From contig JAJPHF010000077.1 of assembly GCA_021325365.1 (NCBI GenBank), positions 1-64,000 of the forward strand: DNA of 64,000 nt, written 5' to 3'. Every line of letters begins with the position of its first letter. Positions within the stretch are counted from its first letter, which is position 1. Below are positions 15,472-22,512 of the stretch, piece by piece. The DNA comes from Pseudomonadota bacterium. Lineage in GTDB: Bacteria; Chloroflexota; UBA6077; JAJPHF01. A program made the position numbers and the translations under genes. Below the pieces are notes generated by a model. That model did not search any database and had not been told where the DNA came from. It worked only from the letters and a program-made list of their open reading frames with translations.

Positions 15472-16623
15472 ATGCGTGGTTCAAGCGTGTTCCGCTGGCT
15501 GCTCGTGGGCGGAGCGCTGGCGCTGAGTGCCTGCGGGAGCGGCGCCAGTGCGCCGGGCGGCTCCGCGGCGGTGCCCGCGGCACCCCCGGCGGCCGCTGGG
15601 TCCGCTCCAGCCGCGCAGCTGCCGGCGGCGCCGACCGCCGCGGCCACCGCGCCCGCGAACCTGACGCACGCCCGGTTCGGGTCGCAGCTCGTGGCGGGCG
15701 ACGTGGCGCTGTTCGTCGCCGACGACCTTGGGTACTTCCAGCAGCACGGCATCGACTTCGAGCTGGTGCCGTTCAGCAGCGCCTCCGAGATGATCCCCGC
15801 GCTGGCCACCGACCAGCTGGAGGTCGGCTCGCTGGCCGCGAACCCCGCCGGGTTCAACGCGATCGCGCGGGGCGTGCCGATCAAGTCGGTGCTCGACAAG
15901 GGCAGCTTCCCGCCCGGGCAGGGCGATCAGGCGCTCGCCATCCGCAAGGAGGTGTACGACGCGGGCCGCGGCCACACGCTGAGCGACCTGAAAGGACTGA
16001 ACATCGGCTTCACGCCGCCGGGCAAGGGGACGACGAGCGCCTGCGCCCTGTCCGCGGGCATGCAGCGGGCGGGCGCGTCGCTCGACGAGCTGGTCATCCA
16101 GCCCCTGAACTTCCCGGACATGGTGCCCGCGCTGGCGAACGGCGCGATCGACGGGGCGATGATCACCGAGCCGTTTCTGACGCGCGCGGTGCAGCAAGGC
16201 TCGGCGGTGCGGGTGATGGGCATCGACCAGATGTATCCGAACTTCCAGATCTCGACGCTGGGCTTCGCGCCGTCGTTCATCGCCAACCGCCCGGCCGCGA
16301 AGGGCTTCGCCGCCGCCTACATTCTGGCGAGCCGGGCCTACATCGACGCCGTGGCCGGGCGGCCGAGCCCGATCACGCGGGCGCGCATCGACGAGCTGAT
16401 CGCCGAGCACACCAAGATCGACGCGGCGACGGTCCACGAGATGGGGCTGCCCGGCCTGAACCCGAACGGCCTCCCCAACAAGGACGCCATGATGTACTGC
16501 TACCAGTTCTTCCGCGACCAGGGGCTGATCCCCGAGCCGGTGACCGATGCGCAGTTCGCCTCGCTCTGGGCCACCGACCTGGTGAACGAGGTGCTGGACG
16601 AGATCGGGCGCGTGCCGGAGTAG
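15472..16623 (+). CDS. ABC-type substrate-binding lipoprotein (NMT1/SsuA-like)
   Basis: The product is 383 aa from the ATG at 15472 (GGAGGTGG upstream). A lipobox LSAC places the lipidated Cys at 21, followed by a 45-residue Ala/Pro linker. The mature part follows the NMT1/SsuA fold: ALFVADDLGYFQQHGIDFELVPF, GSLAANPAGFNAIARGVPIKSV, the hinge around LSDLKGLNIGFTPPGKGTTS and NFPDMVPALANGAIDGAMITEPF. Such proteins bind sulfonates, nitrate, pyrimidines or aromatic acids outside the membrane. No permease or ATPase gene is adjacent. The ACMSD-like amidohydrolase and the split decarboxylase follow on the same strand. Confidence 0.87.
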   Translation: MRGSSVFRWLLVGGALALSACGSGASAPGGSAAVPAAPPAAAGSAPAAQLPAAPTAAATAPANLTHARFGSQLVAGDVALFVADDLGYFQQHGIDFELVPFSSASEMIPALATDQLEVGSLAANPAGFNAIARGVPIKSVLDKGSFPPGQGDQALAIRKEVYDAGRGHTLSDLKGLNIGFTPPGKGTTSACALSAGMQRAGASLDELVIQPLNFPDMVPALANGAIDGAMITEPFLTRAVQQGSAVRVMGIDQMYPNFQISTLGFAPSFIANRPAAKGFAAAYILASRAYIDAVAGRPSPITRARIDELIAEHTKIDAATVHEMGLPGLNPNGLPNKDAMMYCYQFFRDQGLIPEPVTDAQFASLWATDLVNEVLDEIGRVPE

Positions 16624-16626
16624 CCA

Positions 16627-16647
16627 TCAGTCGTCAGCGATCAGCAG
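16627..16647. repeat. Heptameric TCAGC-type microrepeat
   Basis: Three consecutive 7-base units, TCAGTCG, TCAGCGA and TCAGCAG, start three bases after the stop of the binding-protein gene. They belong to the same microrepeat type as 33084 and 44148. Confidence 0.5.
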
Positions 16648-16736
16648 GCCGATAGCCGACAGGGGCCAGGCGGCGCCGGGAGTGGGCGGCCCTACTCGCA
16701 GGGCTCGCGGTTGTTGCGCGGGCGGCAGGCGGGGTT

Positions 16737-16742
16737 TAGAAT
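16737..16742 (+). promoter_or_regulatory. Candidate -10 box (TAGAAT)
   Basis: GGGTTTAGAATCGGCGC lies about 52 bases before the TTG start of the amidohydrolase. No -35 is evident. Confidence 0.35.
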
Positions 16743-16793
16743 CGGCGCGACCGCATTCCCCGGCCCGCGGCGGCGGGCGCAAGGAGGGCGCTC

Positions 16794-17849
16794 TTGGCGC
16801 ACCCGGACTCGACCCCGCAACAGGACGCCGGCCTCGGCGGGCCGGTGGTCGACGCCCACCACCACTGGATGCCCCGCCCGCTCGTGGAGCGGCTCGAGGA
16901 GTACGTCCCGGAGAGCTACCGCGTGCAGCGGCTGGACAGTGGGCTCTGCCGCATCTACCAGCCCGACGGCGTGCAGGTGATGACGATCGAGCCGGAGCAC
17001 TACTGCGAGCCGGCCGTGCAGCTGCGCGACATGGACGCCGCGGGCGTGGACCTGGCGCTGCTGTCGTCGTCGTGCTTCCCGTCGTGGATGACGCTGCGGG
17101 CGGCGCGGCTGATGAACGACGCCTCGGCCGACTTGCAGCGGCAGTATCCTGACCGCTTCATGCCGATGGCGCACGTGCCGCCGTTCGGCGAGGCGGGCGC
17201 GCTGGAGGAGCTGGAGCGCGCGGGGCGCGAGCTGGGGCTGCGTGGCGTCTGCATCACGACGAACTTCCAGGGCCGCTACCCGGACGAGGCCGAATACCAC
17301 CCGTTCCTGCGCAAGGCAGCCGAGCTGGACATGCCGGTCTACGTCCACGCGGCGGGGGCGCCGCCGGACACGCGGAGCCTGGCGCAGTACGACCTGGCGC
17401 GGACGCTCGGACGCTCGCTCGACCACTGCCTGGTGACGGTCCGCCTGCTCTACAGCGGGCTGCTGGCCGACATCCCCGGCCTGCGGATGGTCATGCCGCA
17501 CCTGGGCGGCGCCTTCTTCGTGAACATGAAGCGCTTTTTCCACAGCCCGCGCGCGCTGATCAACGAGGCGCCCGAGGTGCCGTACCAGCGCCTGATGGAC
17601 CAGCTGCTGTTCGACACCGCGCCGTCGTTCTGGTACGGCCCGAGCGAGATCGCGTGCGCGGTGGCGAACCTGGGCGTGCAGCGCGTGGCGCTGGGCAGCG
17701 ACTACCCGGCGAGCTGGGACCCGCGCGTGATGGCGGACGCCGTGGCGCACGTGCGGGCGCTGCCGCTCGACGCGGCCGACAAGGCGCGCGTGGCGGGCGG
17801 CAATGCGGTGGCGTTCTACCGCCTCGAACAGACGGCGCCGGCCAGATAG
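16794..17849 (+). CDS. Amidohydrolase family protein (ACMSD-like)
   Basis: The product is 351 aa from a TTG at 16794 with AAGGAGG 6 bases upstream, which decides the start. Metal-site motifs of the PF04909 family are all visible: His22 and His24 in DAHHHWM, His185 in VYVHAAG, His236 in MPHLGG and Asp303 in LGSDYP. Known relatives decarboxylate aromatic or dienoic acids without O2, or hydrolyse C-N and C-C bonds, using Zn or Mn in a TIM barrel. The split ThDP decarboxylase begins 77 bases downstream, so both probably act on one carboxylated substrate. Confidence 0.87.
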   Translation: MAHPDSTPQQDAGLGGPVVDAHHHWMPRPLVERLEEYVPESYRVQRLDSGLCRIYQPDGVQVMTIEPEHYCEPAVQLRDMDAAGVDLALLSSSCFPSWMTLRAARLMNDASADLQRQYPDRFMPMAHVPPFGEAGALEELERAGRELGLRGVCITTNFQGRYPDEAEYHPFLRKAAELDMPVYVHAAGAPPDTRSLAQYDLARTLGRSLDHCLVTVRLLYSGLLADIPGLRMVMPHLGGAFFVNMKRFFHSPRALINEAPEVPYQRLMDQLLFDTAPSFWYGPSEIACAVANLGVQRVALGSDYPASWDPRVMADAVAHVRALPLDAADKARVAGGNAVAFYRLEQTAPAR

Positions 17850-17926
17850 GCGCCGCGACCGGCGCGCGCCGCCGGTGGACGCCGGCTGCACGCGCGGCAC
17901 GCCTGAACGCAACGGAGGTGAACGAC

Positions 17927-18457
17927 ATGGTTTCGACGAGCACCGCCCCCGCCGACAGCGCGCCGGTCGCGGGACCGGAGCTGATCGTGGACGCGCTCAA
18001 GCAGGCGGGCATCGACTTCCTGGTGGTGCTGCCCGACCTGAAGCTGGCGCGGCTGCACGAGCTGCTGGAGAACGATCCGTACTTCACCACCGTGACGGTG
18101 TGCCGCGAGGAAGAGGGCGTGGGCATCTGCACGGGCGCCTTCTACGGCGGGCGCCGCGCCGCGATGCTGATCCAGAACGGCGGCCTGTTCGTCGCCACGA
18201 ACGCGCTGGTGAGCACGGCCAGCATGTACGAGATCCCGATGGTGCTGCTCATCTACTACGCGGGCGACATCGGCGACCGCTTCTTCCCCACCGTCGGTCA
18301 GTACACGGAGCCGGTGCTGCAGGCGCTAAACATTCGCTACTGGGTGCCGCGCGAGGCGCACGAGGTGGTGCCGACGATCACCGGCGCGCAGGTGACGGCG
18401 TCCGACTCGATGCGGCCGGTGGCCGTGCTGCTGACGCGGCCCGTGCTCGCGGTATAG
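17927..18457 (+). CDS. ThDP-dependent decarboxylase alpha subunit (sulfopyruvate decarboxylase-like)
   Basis: The product is 176 aa from the ATG at 17927 with ACGGAGGTG upstream. It corresponds to the N-terminal (PYR) ThDP domain alone: LIVDALKQAGIDFLVVLPDLKLARLHELL, then REEEGVGICTGAFYGGRRAAMLIQNGG with the catalytic-type Glu, and TASMYEIPMVLLIYYAG. Split subunits of this size are typical of sulfopyruvate (ComD) and phosphonopyruvate-type decarboxylases. The beta subunit gene starts 9 bases after its stop. The substrate may be another 2-oxoacid. Confidence 0.82.
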   Translation: MVSTSTAPADSAPVAGPELIVDALKQAGIDFLVVLPDLKLARLHELLENDPYFTTVTVCREEEGVGICTGAFYGGRRAAMLIQNGGLFVATNALVSTASMYEIPMVLLIYYAGDIGDRFFPTVGQYTEPVLQALNIRYWVPREAHEVVPTITGAQVTASDSMRPVAVLLTRPVLAV

Positions 18458-18466
18458 GGGGAGGCC

Positions 18467-19069
18467 GTGAAGCGCTACGACTGTCTGAAGGCGATCGCGG
18501 ACGTGGCGGGCGACGCGATTAGCGTGAGCAGCGCGGGCGGGGTCACGCTCGAATGGTCGAACGTGCGGCCGAGCGACGCGAACCTGCGCGTGCGCACGCT
18601 GGGGCTATGCTCGTCGATCGGGCTGGGGCTGGCGCTGACCTTGCCGCAACGCAAGGTGCTGGTGCTGGACGGCGACGGCGCGCTGCTGCTGAACCTGTCG
18701 TCGCTGCCGACGCTCGGCTGGCAGCGGCCCCCGAACCTGATCCACTGCGTGTTCGTGAACGGCGTGTACGAGGCGTCGGGCGGCGGGCGCAACGCGAACA
18801 GCGCGAACGCCGACTTGGTCGCCATCGCGAAGGGCGCCGGGGTGCCGCATGCGGTGTGGGTGGACAGCGTGGAGGACTTCCGGCGCGAGGTGGCGGCGGC
18901 GTTCGCGCGCAACGAGCTGTCGTTCGTCGCGGCGCGAGTGGAGCCGGGCGTGCAGCCGGGGCTGAAGGGCATCGACGTGCAGGCGGTGGAGAACAAGTTC
19001 CTGCTGGCGCGGCACATCGAGCGGACCGAGGGCATCCAGGTGCTGGCGCCGGCCTACCCGCAGCGTTAA
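18467..19069 (+). CDS. ThDP-dependent decarboxylase beta subunit (sulfopyruvate decarboxylase-like)
   Basis: The product is 200 aa from a GTG at 18467 with GGGGGAGG upstream. It is the C-terminal (PP) ThDP domain: the cofactor motif GDGALLLNLSSLPTLG near residue 66 followed by NLIHCVFVNGVYEASGG supplies the GDG-N Mg site. An extra 30-residue tail (VENKFLLARHIERTEGIQVL) exceeds the usual ComE end and might contact the alpha chain. It forms an operon with the preceding alpha subunit. The likely reaction is decarboxylation of a 3-substituted 2-oxoacid to an aldehyde. Confidence 0.82.
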   Translation: MKRYDCLKAIADVAGDAISVSSAGGVTLEWSNVRPSDANLRVRTLGLCSSIGLGLALTLPQRKVLVLDGDGALLLNLSSLPTLGWQRPPNLIHCVFVNGVYEASGGGRNANSANADLVAIAKGAGVPHAVWVDSVEDFRREVAAAFARNELSFVAARVEPGVQPGLKGIDVQAVENKFLLARHIERTEGIQVLAPAYPQR

Positions 19070-19146
19070 GCATCCGGCCGGGGTTTGGGGGACATTAAAT
19101 TACGTCAAACGCCCGCCCGAGCCCGGTGCGCGGGCTTAGGGTGCGC

Positions 19147-19152
19147 TATACT
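19147..19152 (+). promoter_or_regulatory. Candidate -10 box (TATACT) of the peroxiredoxin gene
   Basis: GCGCTATACTCCCCG lies 51 bases before the ATG at 19203. The context GCTATA-T-CCCCG recurs at 53258-53270. No -35 is evident. Confidence 0.4.
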
Positions 19153-19202
19153 CCCCGTTGACGGCGCGGCGGCGCCCCAGCACCCGTAGCGGAGGTAACG
19201 CG

Positions 19203-19649
19203 ATGGCGGTCCAGGTAGGCGACCCGTTCCCCGCGTTCACCGCCCCCACGCAAGAGGGCGGCACGCTCGATCTCGGCAGCTTCCGCGGCAAGAAGAACCT
19301 GGTGGTGTTCTTCTACCCGAAGGCGAACACGCCTGGCTGAACGATGGAGACCACCGACTTCGGTCGGCGCGCCGGCGAGTTCGACCGGCTCGACACGCAG
19401 ATTATTGGGGTCAGCGTGGACGACCCCAGCGCGAACCAGAAGCACGCGGTCGCCTGCGGCAGCGGCTTCCCGCTGCTCTCCGATCAGGGCGGCCGCCTGG
19501 TCGATGAGCTGGGCATCAAGAGCGAGCGCGGCACGGCCAAGCGGACCACGTACGTCGTGGACAAAGAAGGCAAGATCCGCGACATCTTCCCCGACGTGAA
19601 GGTTGACGGCCATACCGACCAGGTCCTAGCCGCCGTGCGCAAGCTCTAA
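19203..19649 (+). CDS. bcp: Peroxiredoxin Q/BCP, probable selenoprotein with in-frame TGA (Sec46)
   Basis: Read through the TGA at 19338-19340, the product is 148 residues. It matches the PrxQ/BCP family from end to end: GDPFPAFTAPTQEGG, NLVVFFYPKANTPG-U-TMETTDF, IIGVSVDDPSANQKH, FPLLSDQGGRLVDELGI, RTTYVVDKEGKIRDIF. In homologues the residue after NTPG is the peroxidatic Cys, so TGA stands exactly at the catalytic position (residue 46). Cys85 could be the resolving Cys, as in alpha-3-type PrxQ. The ATG at 19203 has GGAGGT upstream. A 5-bp stem with a UUCG loop follows at 19354-19367. Plain gene calling would split it in two. SelA/B/C/D are not in the window. Confidence 0.8.
19354..19367 (+). 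promoter_or_regulatory. Candidate bacterial SECIS hairpin
   Basis: CCGAC pairs with GTCGG around TTCG. The loop starts 19 bases after the TGA, within the 16-37 base distance described for bacterial SECIS elements, and it contains a G. The hairpin lies within the coding sequence, as bacterial SECIS elements do. Confidence 0.55.
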
Positions 19650-19657
19650 GCCGGTGT

Positions 19658-19708
19658 CGAAAGCTGGGAGGTAGGTCTGGCTCAGCCAGACCTACCTCCC
19701 AGCTTTCG
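19658..19708. terminator. Perfect 25-bp palindrome after the peroxiredoxin gene
   Basis: The arm CGAAAGCTGGGAGGTAGGTC (plus TGGCT) at 19658-19682 is an exact inverted copy of 19684-19708, with a single C between. It starts 9 bases after the stop. No T tract follows. It may be a terminator or a palindromic element. Confidence 0.55.
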
Positions 19709-19722
19709 CCGGATGCTTCGGC

Positions 19723-19757
19723 GAGGCCGCCCGCTCGACGCTCGAGCGGGCGGCCTC
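19723..19757. terminator. Second perfect hairpin, 16-bp stem
   Basis: GAGGCCGCCCGCTCGA at 19723-19738 pairs perfectly with 19742-19757 around a 3-base loop. It lies between the long palindrome and the TACACT box (19773-19778) of the MFS gene. Confidence 0.5.
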
Positions 19758-19772
19758 TAGCGTCCATCGTGC

Positions 19773-19778
19773 TACACT
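19773..19778 (+). promoter_or_regulatory. Candidate -10 box (TACACT) of the MFS gene
   Basis: GTGCTACACTGGGG lies about 87 bases before the ATG at 19865, right after the tandem hairpins. No -35 is evident. Confidence 0.35.
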
Positions 19779-19864
19779 GGGGCCGGGCGGAGCCGCCGCG
19801 GCCGGGGCGCGGCGCTCGCCCGGGCAGCAGCGGCGCCGACGGCCCGGCGGGACAGGAGCGCAGC

Positions 19865-21115
19865 ATGAGCGGGATGGCCCCGAGCGCCAGTCCCGCCGCT
19901 TCCACCGCGCGCCCGCGCTTCGCCGCTTTCGCCTACCGCAACTACCGGCTCTACTGGATCGGCCAGCTCCTCGGCAACGTCGGCTCGTGGATGCAGATCG
20001 TCGCCACGGGCTGGCTGGTGCTGGCGCTCACCGACTCGCCCGCCTCGCTGGGCCTGACCGGGGCGCTCACCGCGCTGCCGCTAATCACGCTATCCCTCGT
20101 CGGCGGCGTCGTCGCCGACCGCGTCGACCGCTTCCGCATGGTGCTGGCCGCGCAGGCGGCACAGCTCGTGCCAGACACGACCATCGCGCTGCTCGTCGGC
20201 ACGGGGCACGTGCAAGTCTGGCACGTCTACGTGTACACGCTGGCGGGCGCCACGATCCGCGGGCTGAGCACGCCCGCTCGCCAGGCGTTCATGCCGGGCC
20301 TGGTGCCGCGGTCGGCCCTGCTGTCGGCGATCGCGCTAAACTCGATCCTCTGGCAGGGCGCCGCCGTGGTGGGGCCGGCTGTCGCGGGCGTGGTGCTGGC
20401 CGGCTGGGGCGAGCCGGGCAACTTCTACCTGAACGTGGTGAGCGACGTCCTGAACCTGGCCTTGCTGTGGGGCATCCGCCTGGCGCCGGCCCCGGAGCGG
20501 CGGGCGGGGCGATCGGCCTGGGAGGGGGTGCGGGAAGGGGCGCGCTACGCGTGGGGACATGCCAGCGTGCGGGCGCTGCTGCTCGCCGCCGCGGGGGTCT
20601 GCTTTCTCGGCCTGTCGTACACGCAGCTCATGCCCGTGTTCGCGCGCGACGTCTATGGCGTCGGCCCCGAGGGGCTGGGCCTGCTGCTGACGATGCCGGC
20701 CGCCGGCACGATCGCGGCGGCGCTGGCGCTGGCCGTCGCCGGGCAGGTGCCCCGCAAGGGGCGCCTGTTTCTCGGCGCCGGGCTGGCCCTCTGCCTGGGC
20801 CTGTTCGCCTTCGCGCTGTGCCCGCTGTACGGGCTGGCGCTCCCCGTGCTGGTCGTCGTGGGCGCGGCCGGCACCGCCACGCTCACGCTCGGCAACACGT
20901 TGGTCCAGCAGACCGTGTCGGAGGAGCTGCGGGGGCGGGTGATGGGCTTCTGGATGGCGTGTACGCAGGGGATGAGCCCGCTCGGGGCGCTGCCGGCGGG
21001 CGTGGTCGCCGAGATGCTCGGCGCGCCGCTCGCCATCGCCCTCAGCGCGAGCGGGCTGCTGGTCCTGCTGCTGGCGCTGACCTGGCCGCGCGAGGGGCTA
21101 CGCAAGCTGAGCTGA
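19865..21115 (+). CDS. MFS transporter (EntS/MFS_3-like, 12 helices)
   Basis: The product is 416 aa from the ATG at 19865 (AGGAG upstream). The N-terminus FAYRNYRLYWIGQLLGNVGSWMQ and the loop GGVVADRVDRFR are typical of the MFS_3 (enterobactin-exporter-like) branch; RGLSTPARQAFMPGLVPR matches motif D-like positions and the second half carries RGRVMGFWMACTQGMSPLG. About 12 hydrophobic segments are present. These carriers export siderophores or drugs, or are uncharacterised. No siderophore genes are nearby. It appears to be a single-gene unit. Confidence 0.85.
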   Translation: MSGMAPSASPAASTARPRFAAFAYRNYRLYWIGQLLGNVGSWMQIVATGWLVLALTDSPASLGLTGALTALPLITLSLVGGVVADRVDRFRMVLAAQAAQLVPDTTIALLVGTGHVQVWHVYVYTLAGATIRGLSTPARQAFMPGLVPRSALLSAIALNSILWQGAAVVGPAVAGVVLAGWGEPGNFYLNVVSDVLNLALLWGIRLAPAPERRAGRSAWEGVREGARYAWGHASVRALLLAAAGVCFLGLSYTQLMPVFARDVYGVGPEGLGLLLTMPAAGTIAAALALAVAGQVPRKGRLFLGAGLALCLGLFAFALCPLYGLALPVLVVVGAAGTATLTLGNTLVQQTVSEELRGRVMGFWMACTQGMSPLGALPAGVVAEMLGAPLAIALSASGLLVLLLALTWPREGLRKLS

Positions 21116-21240
21116 GCGATGGCCGCGCGTCGTAGCCGTGGGCGCGAGGGTGCAGTCTTGCCCGGTGGCCGAGGCCTGCTCACGCGGGGTCGCGGAAGCG
21201 GGAGCCCGCGGCGGGATTGAACCGCGGCGCCAGCGCGTAG

Positions 21241-21246
21241 TAGACT
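21241..21246 (+). promoter_or_regulatory. Candidate -10 box (TAGACT)
   Basis: GTAGTAGACTCGGCGC lies about 72 bases before the ATG at 21319. No -35 is evident. Confidence 0.3.
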
Positions 21247-21318
21247 CGGCGCAAGCGTGCGGGCCGCCGTGCCGCGCCATTGCTCGGTTGCAGGCCCGCC
21301 CCGCGCGAGGAGACTGCC

Positions 21319-22437
21319 ATGTGCCGGCCGCTTTGCGCCCGCCTCGTCGTGACCGTCACGCTCGCGCTCGTGGCCTGCACGGGTGGCGCGTCCGCGCCCT
21401 CTCAGCCCGCGGCGTCCACCGCGCCGACCGCCGGCGCGGCCGCGGCCTCAGCCAGCGCCGCACCGACGGCGGCGCCGACCGCGCCCGCCGAGCTGACGAC
21501 GATTCAAATCGCCACGACGCCCAGCATCTCGAACGGGGGCCGCTACATCGCCGAGGAGCGCGGGTACTTCGCCGAGGAGGGCATCCAGCTGGAGGACGTC
21601 AGCTCGGACACGTCGGCCAAGATGCTGCCCTCGCTCGCGGCCGGGCAGATCGAGATCGGGGCGGGCGGCGTCGCGGCGGGGTTGTTCAACGCGATTGCCC
21701 AGGGGATCCCGGTGCGGATCGTGCTGGACCAGTGGACGGCGTACCCGGGCAACGGCGCCGGGGGCATCATCGTCCGCAAGGACCTCATTGACAGTGGGCG
21801 CGTCCGCGACTTCGCCGACCTACGCGGCCTGAACATCGCCATTACGTCAAAAGGGCAAGCGACGCAGTACGGCCTTGCCATGGGGCTGGCGAAAGGCGGG
21901 CTGACGCTCGCGGACGTGGAGACCACCGAGCTGTCGTATCCCGACATGACCCTGGCGCTGGGCAACAAGGCGGTGGATGCGGCAGTGACTATCGAGCCGT
22001 ACGCGGCCACGGCCGTGGCCCAGGGCTTCGCCGCGCGGTTCAAGGCCTGGCCGGAGCTGATTCCCAACGACAACCCGGCGATGCAGATGTACTCTGAGGC
22101 CTTCGCCGACGGCCGAAACGACGTGGCCCGCCGCTACGCGAAGGCGTACGTGCGGGGGCTGCGCGCGTACAACGACGCGCGGACGAAGGGCATCGATCGC
22201 GACGAGGTGATCGCGATCTTGATCAAGAACACGCCGCTGAAGGACCGGGCGATCTACGACCAGATGCCCTGGCCGTCGAACAGCCCGGACGGCCGCGTCA
22301 ACCCGGAGACGATCGCCGCCGCGCAAGACTGGTTCGCCGAGAACGGCTACGTGCCGACCAAGGTGGACCTGACGAAGGTGATCGACAATCAGTTCGCGGA
22401 CTACGCCGTCCAACAGCTCGGGCCTTACCAGCCCTAG
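21319..22437 (+). CDS. ABC-type substrate-binding lipoprotein, tandem copy 1
   Basis: The product is 372 aa from the ATG at 21319 (GAGGAG upstream). The lipobox LVAC puts the lipidated Cys at 20; a 35-residue Ala/Thr/Pro linker follows. The core is NMT1/SsuA-like: ATTPSISNGGRYIAEERGYFAEEGI, GAGGVAAGLFNAIAQGIPVRIV, LRGLNIAITSKGQATQYGLA and LSYPDMTLALGNKAVDAAVTIEPYAA. It ends in VPTKVDLTKVIDNQFADYAV and QQLGPYQP. The next gene is a close paralogue with the same ending, so the pair arose by tandem duplication. No ABC permease or ATPase is next to it. Confidence 0.88.
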   Translation: MCRPLCARLVVTVTLALVACTGGASAPSQPAASTAPTAGAAAASASAAPTAAPTAPAELTTIQIATTPSISNGGRYIAEERGYFAEEGIQLEDVSSDTSAKMLPSLAAGQIEIGAGGVAAGLFNAIAQGIPVRIVLDQWTAYPGNGAGGIIVRKDLIDSGRVRDFADLRGLNIAITSKGQATQYGLAMGLAKGGLTLADVETTELSYPDMTLALGNKAVDAAVTIEPYAATAVAQGFAARFKAWPELIPNDNPAMQMYSEAFADGRNDVARRYAKAYVRGLRAYNDARTKGIDRDEVIAILIKNTPLKDRAIYDQMPWPSNSPDGRVNPETIAAAQDWFAENGYVPTKVDLTKVIDNQFADYAVQQLGPYQP

Positions 22438-22512
22438 GCCCTCGCGGACGCGTGGCAGAGCATCGCGGGGAGCCCTGCCCGGGTGGAGACGGGCAAGCGC
22501 ACGGAGGAGCCG

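Noticed and set aside
19344..19649. A separate gene starting after the TGA of the peroxiredoxin
   Set aside because: It would begin at the ATG two codons after the TGA without a ribosome binding site and would lack the catalytic residue; reading through the TGA is more consistent.
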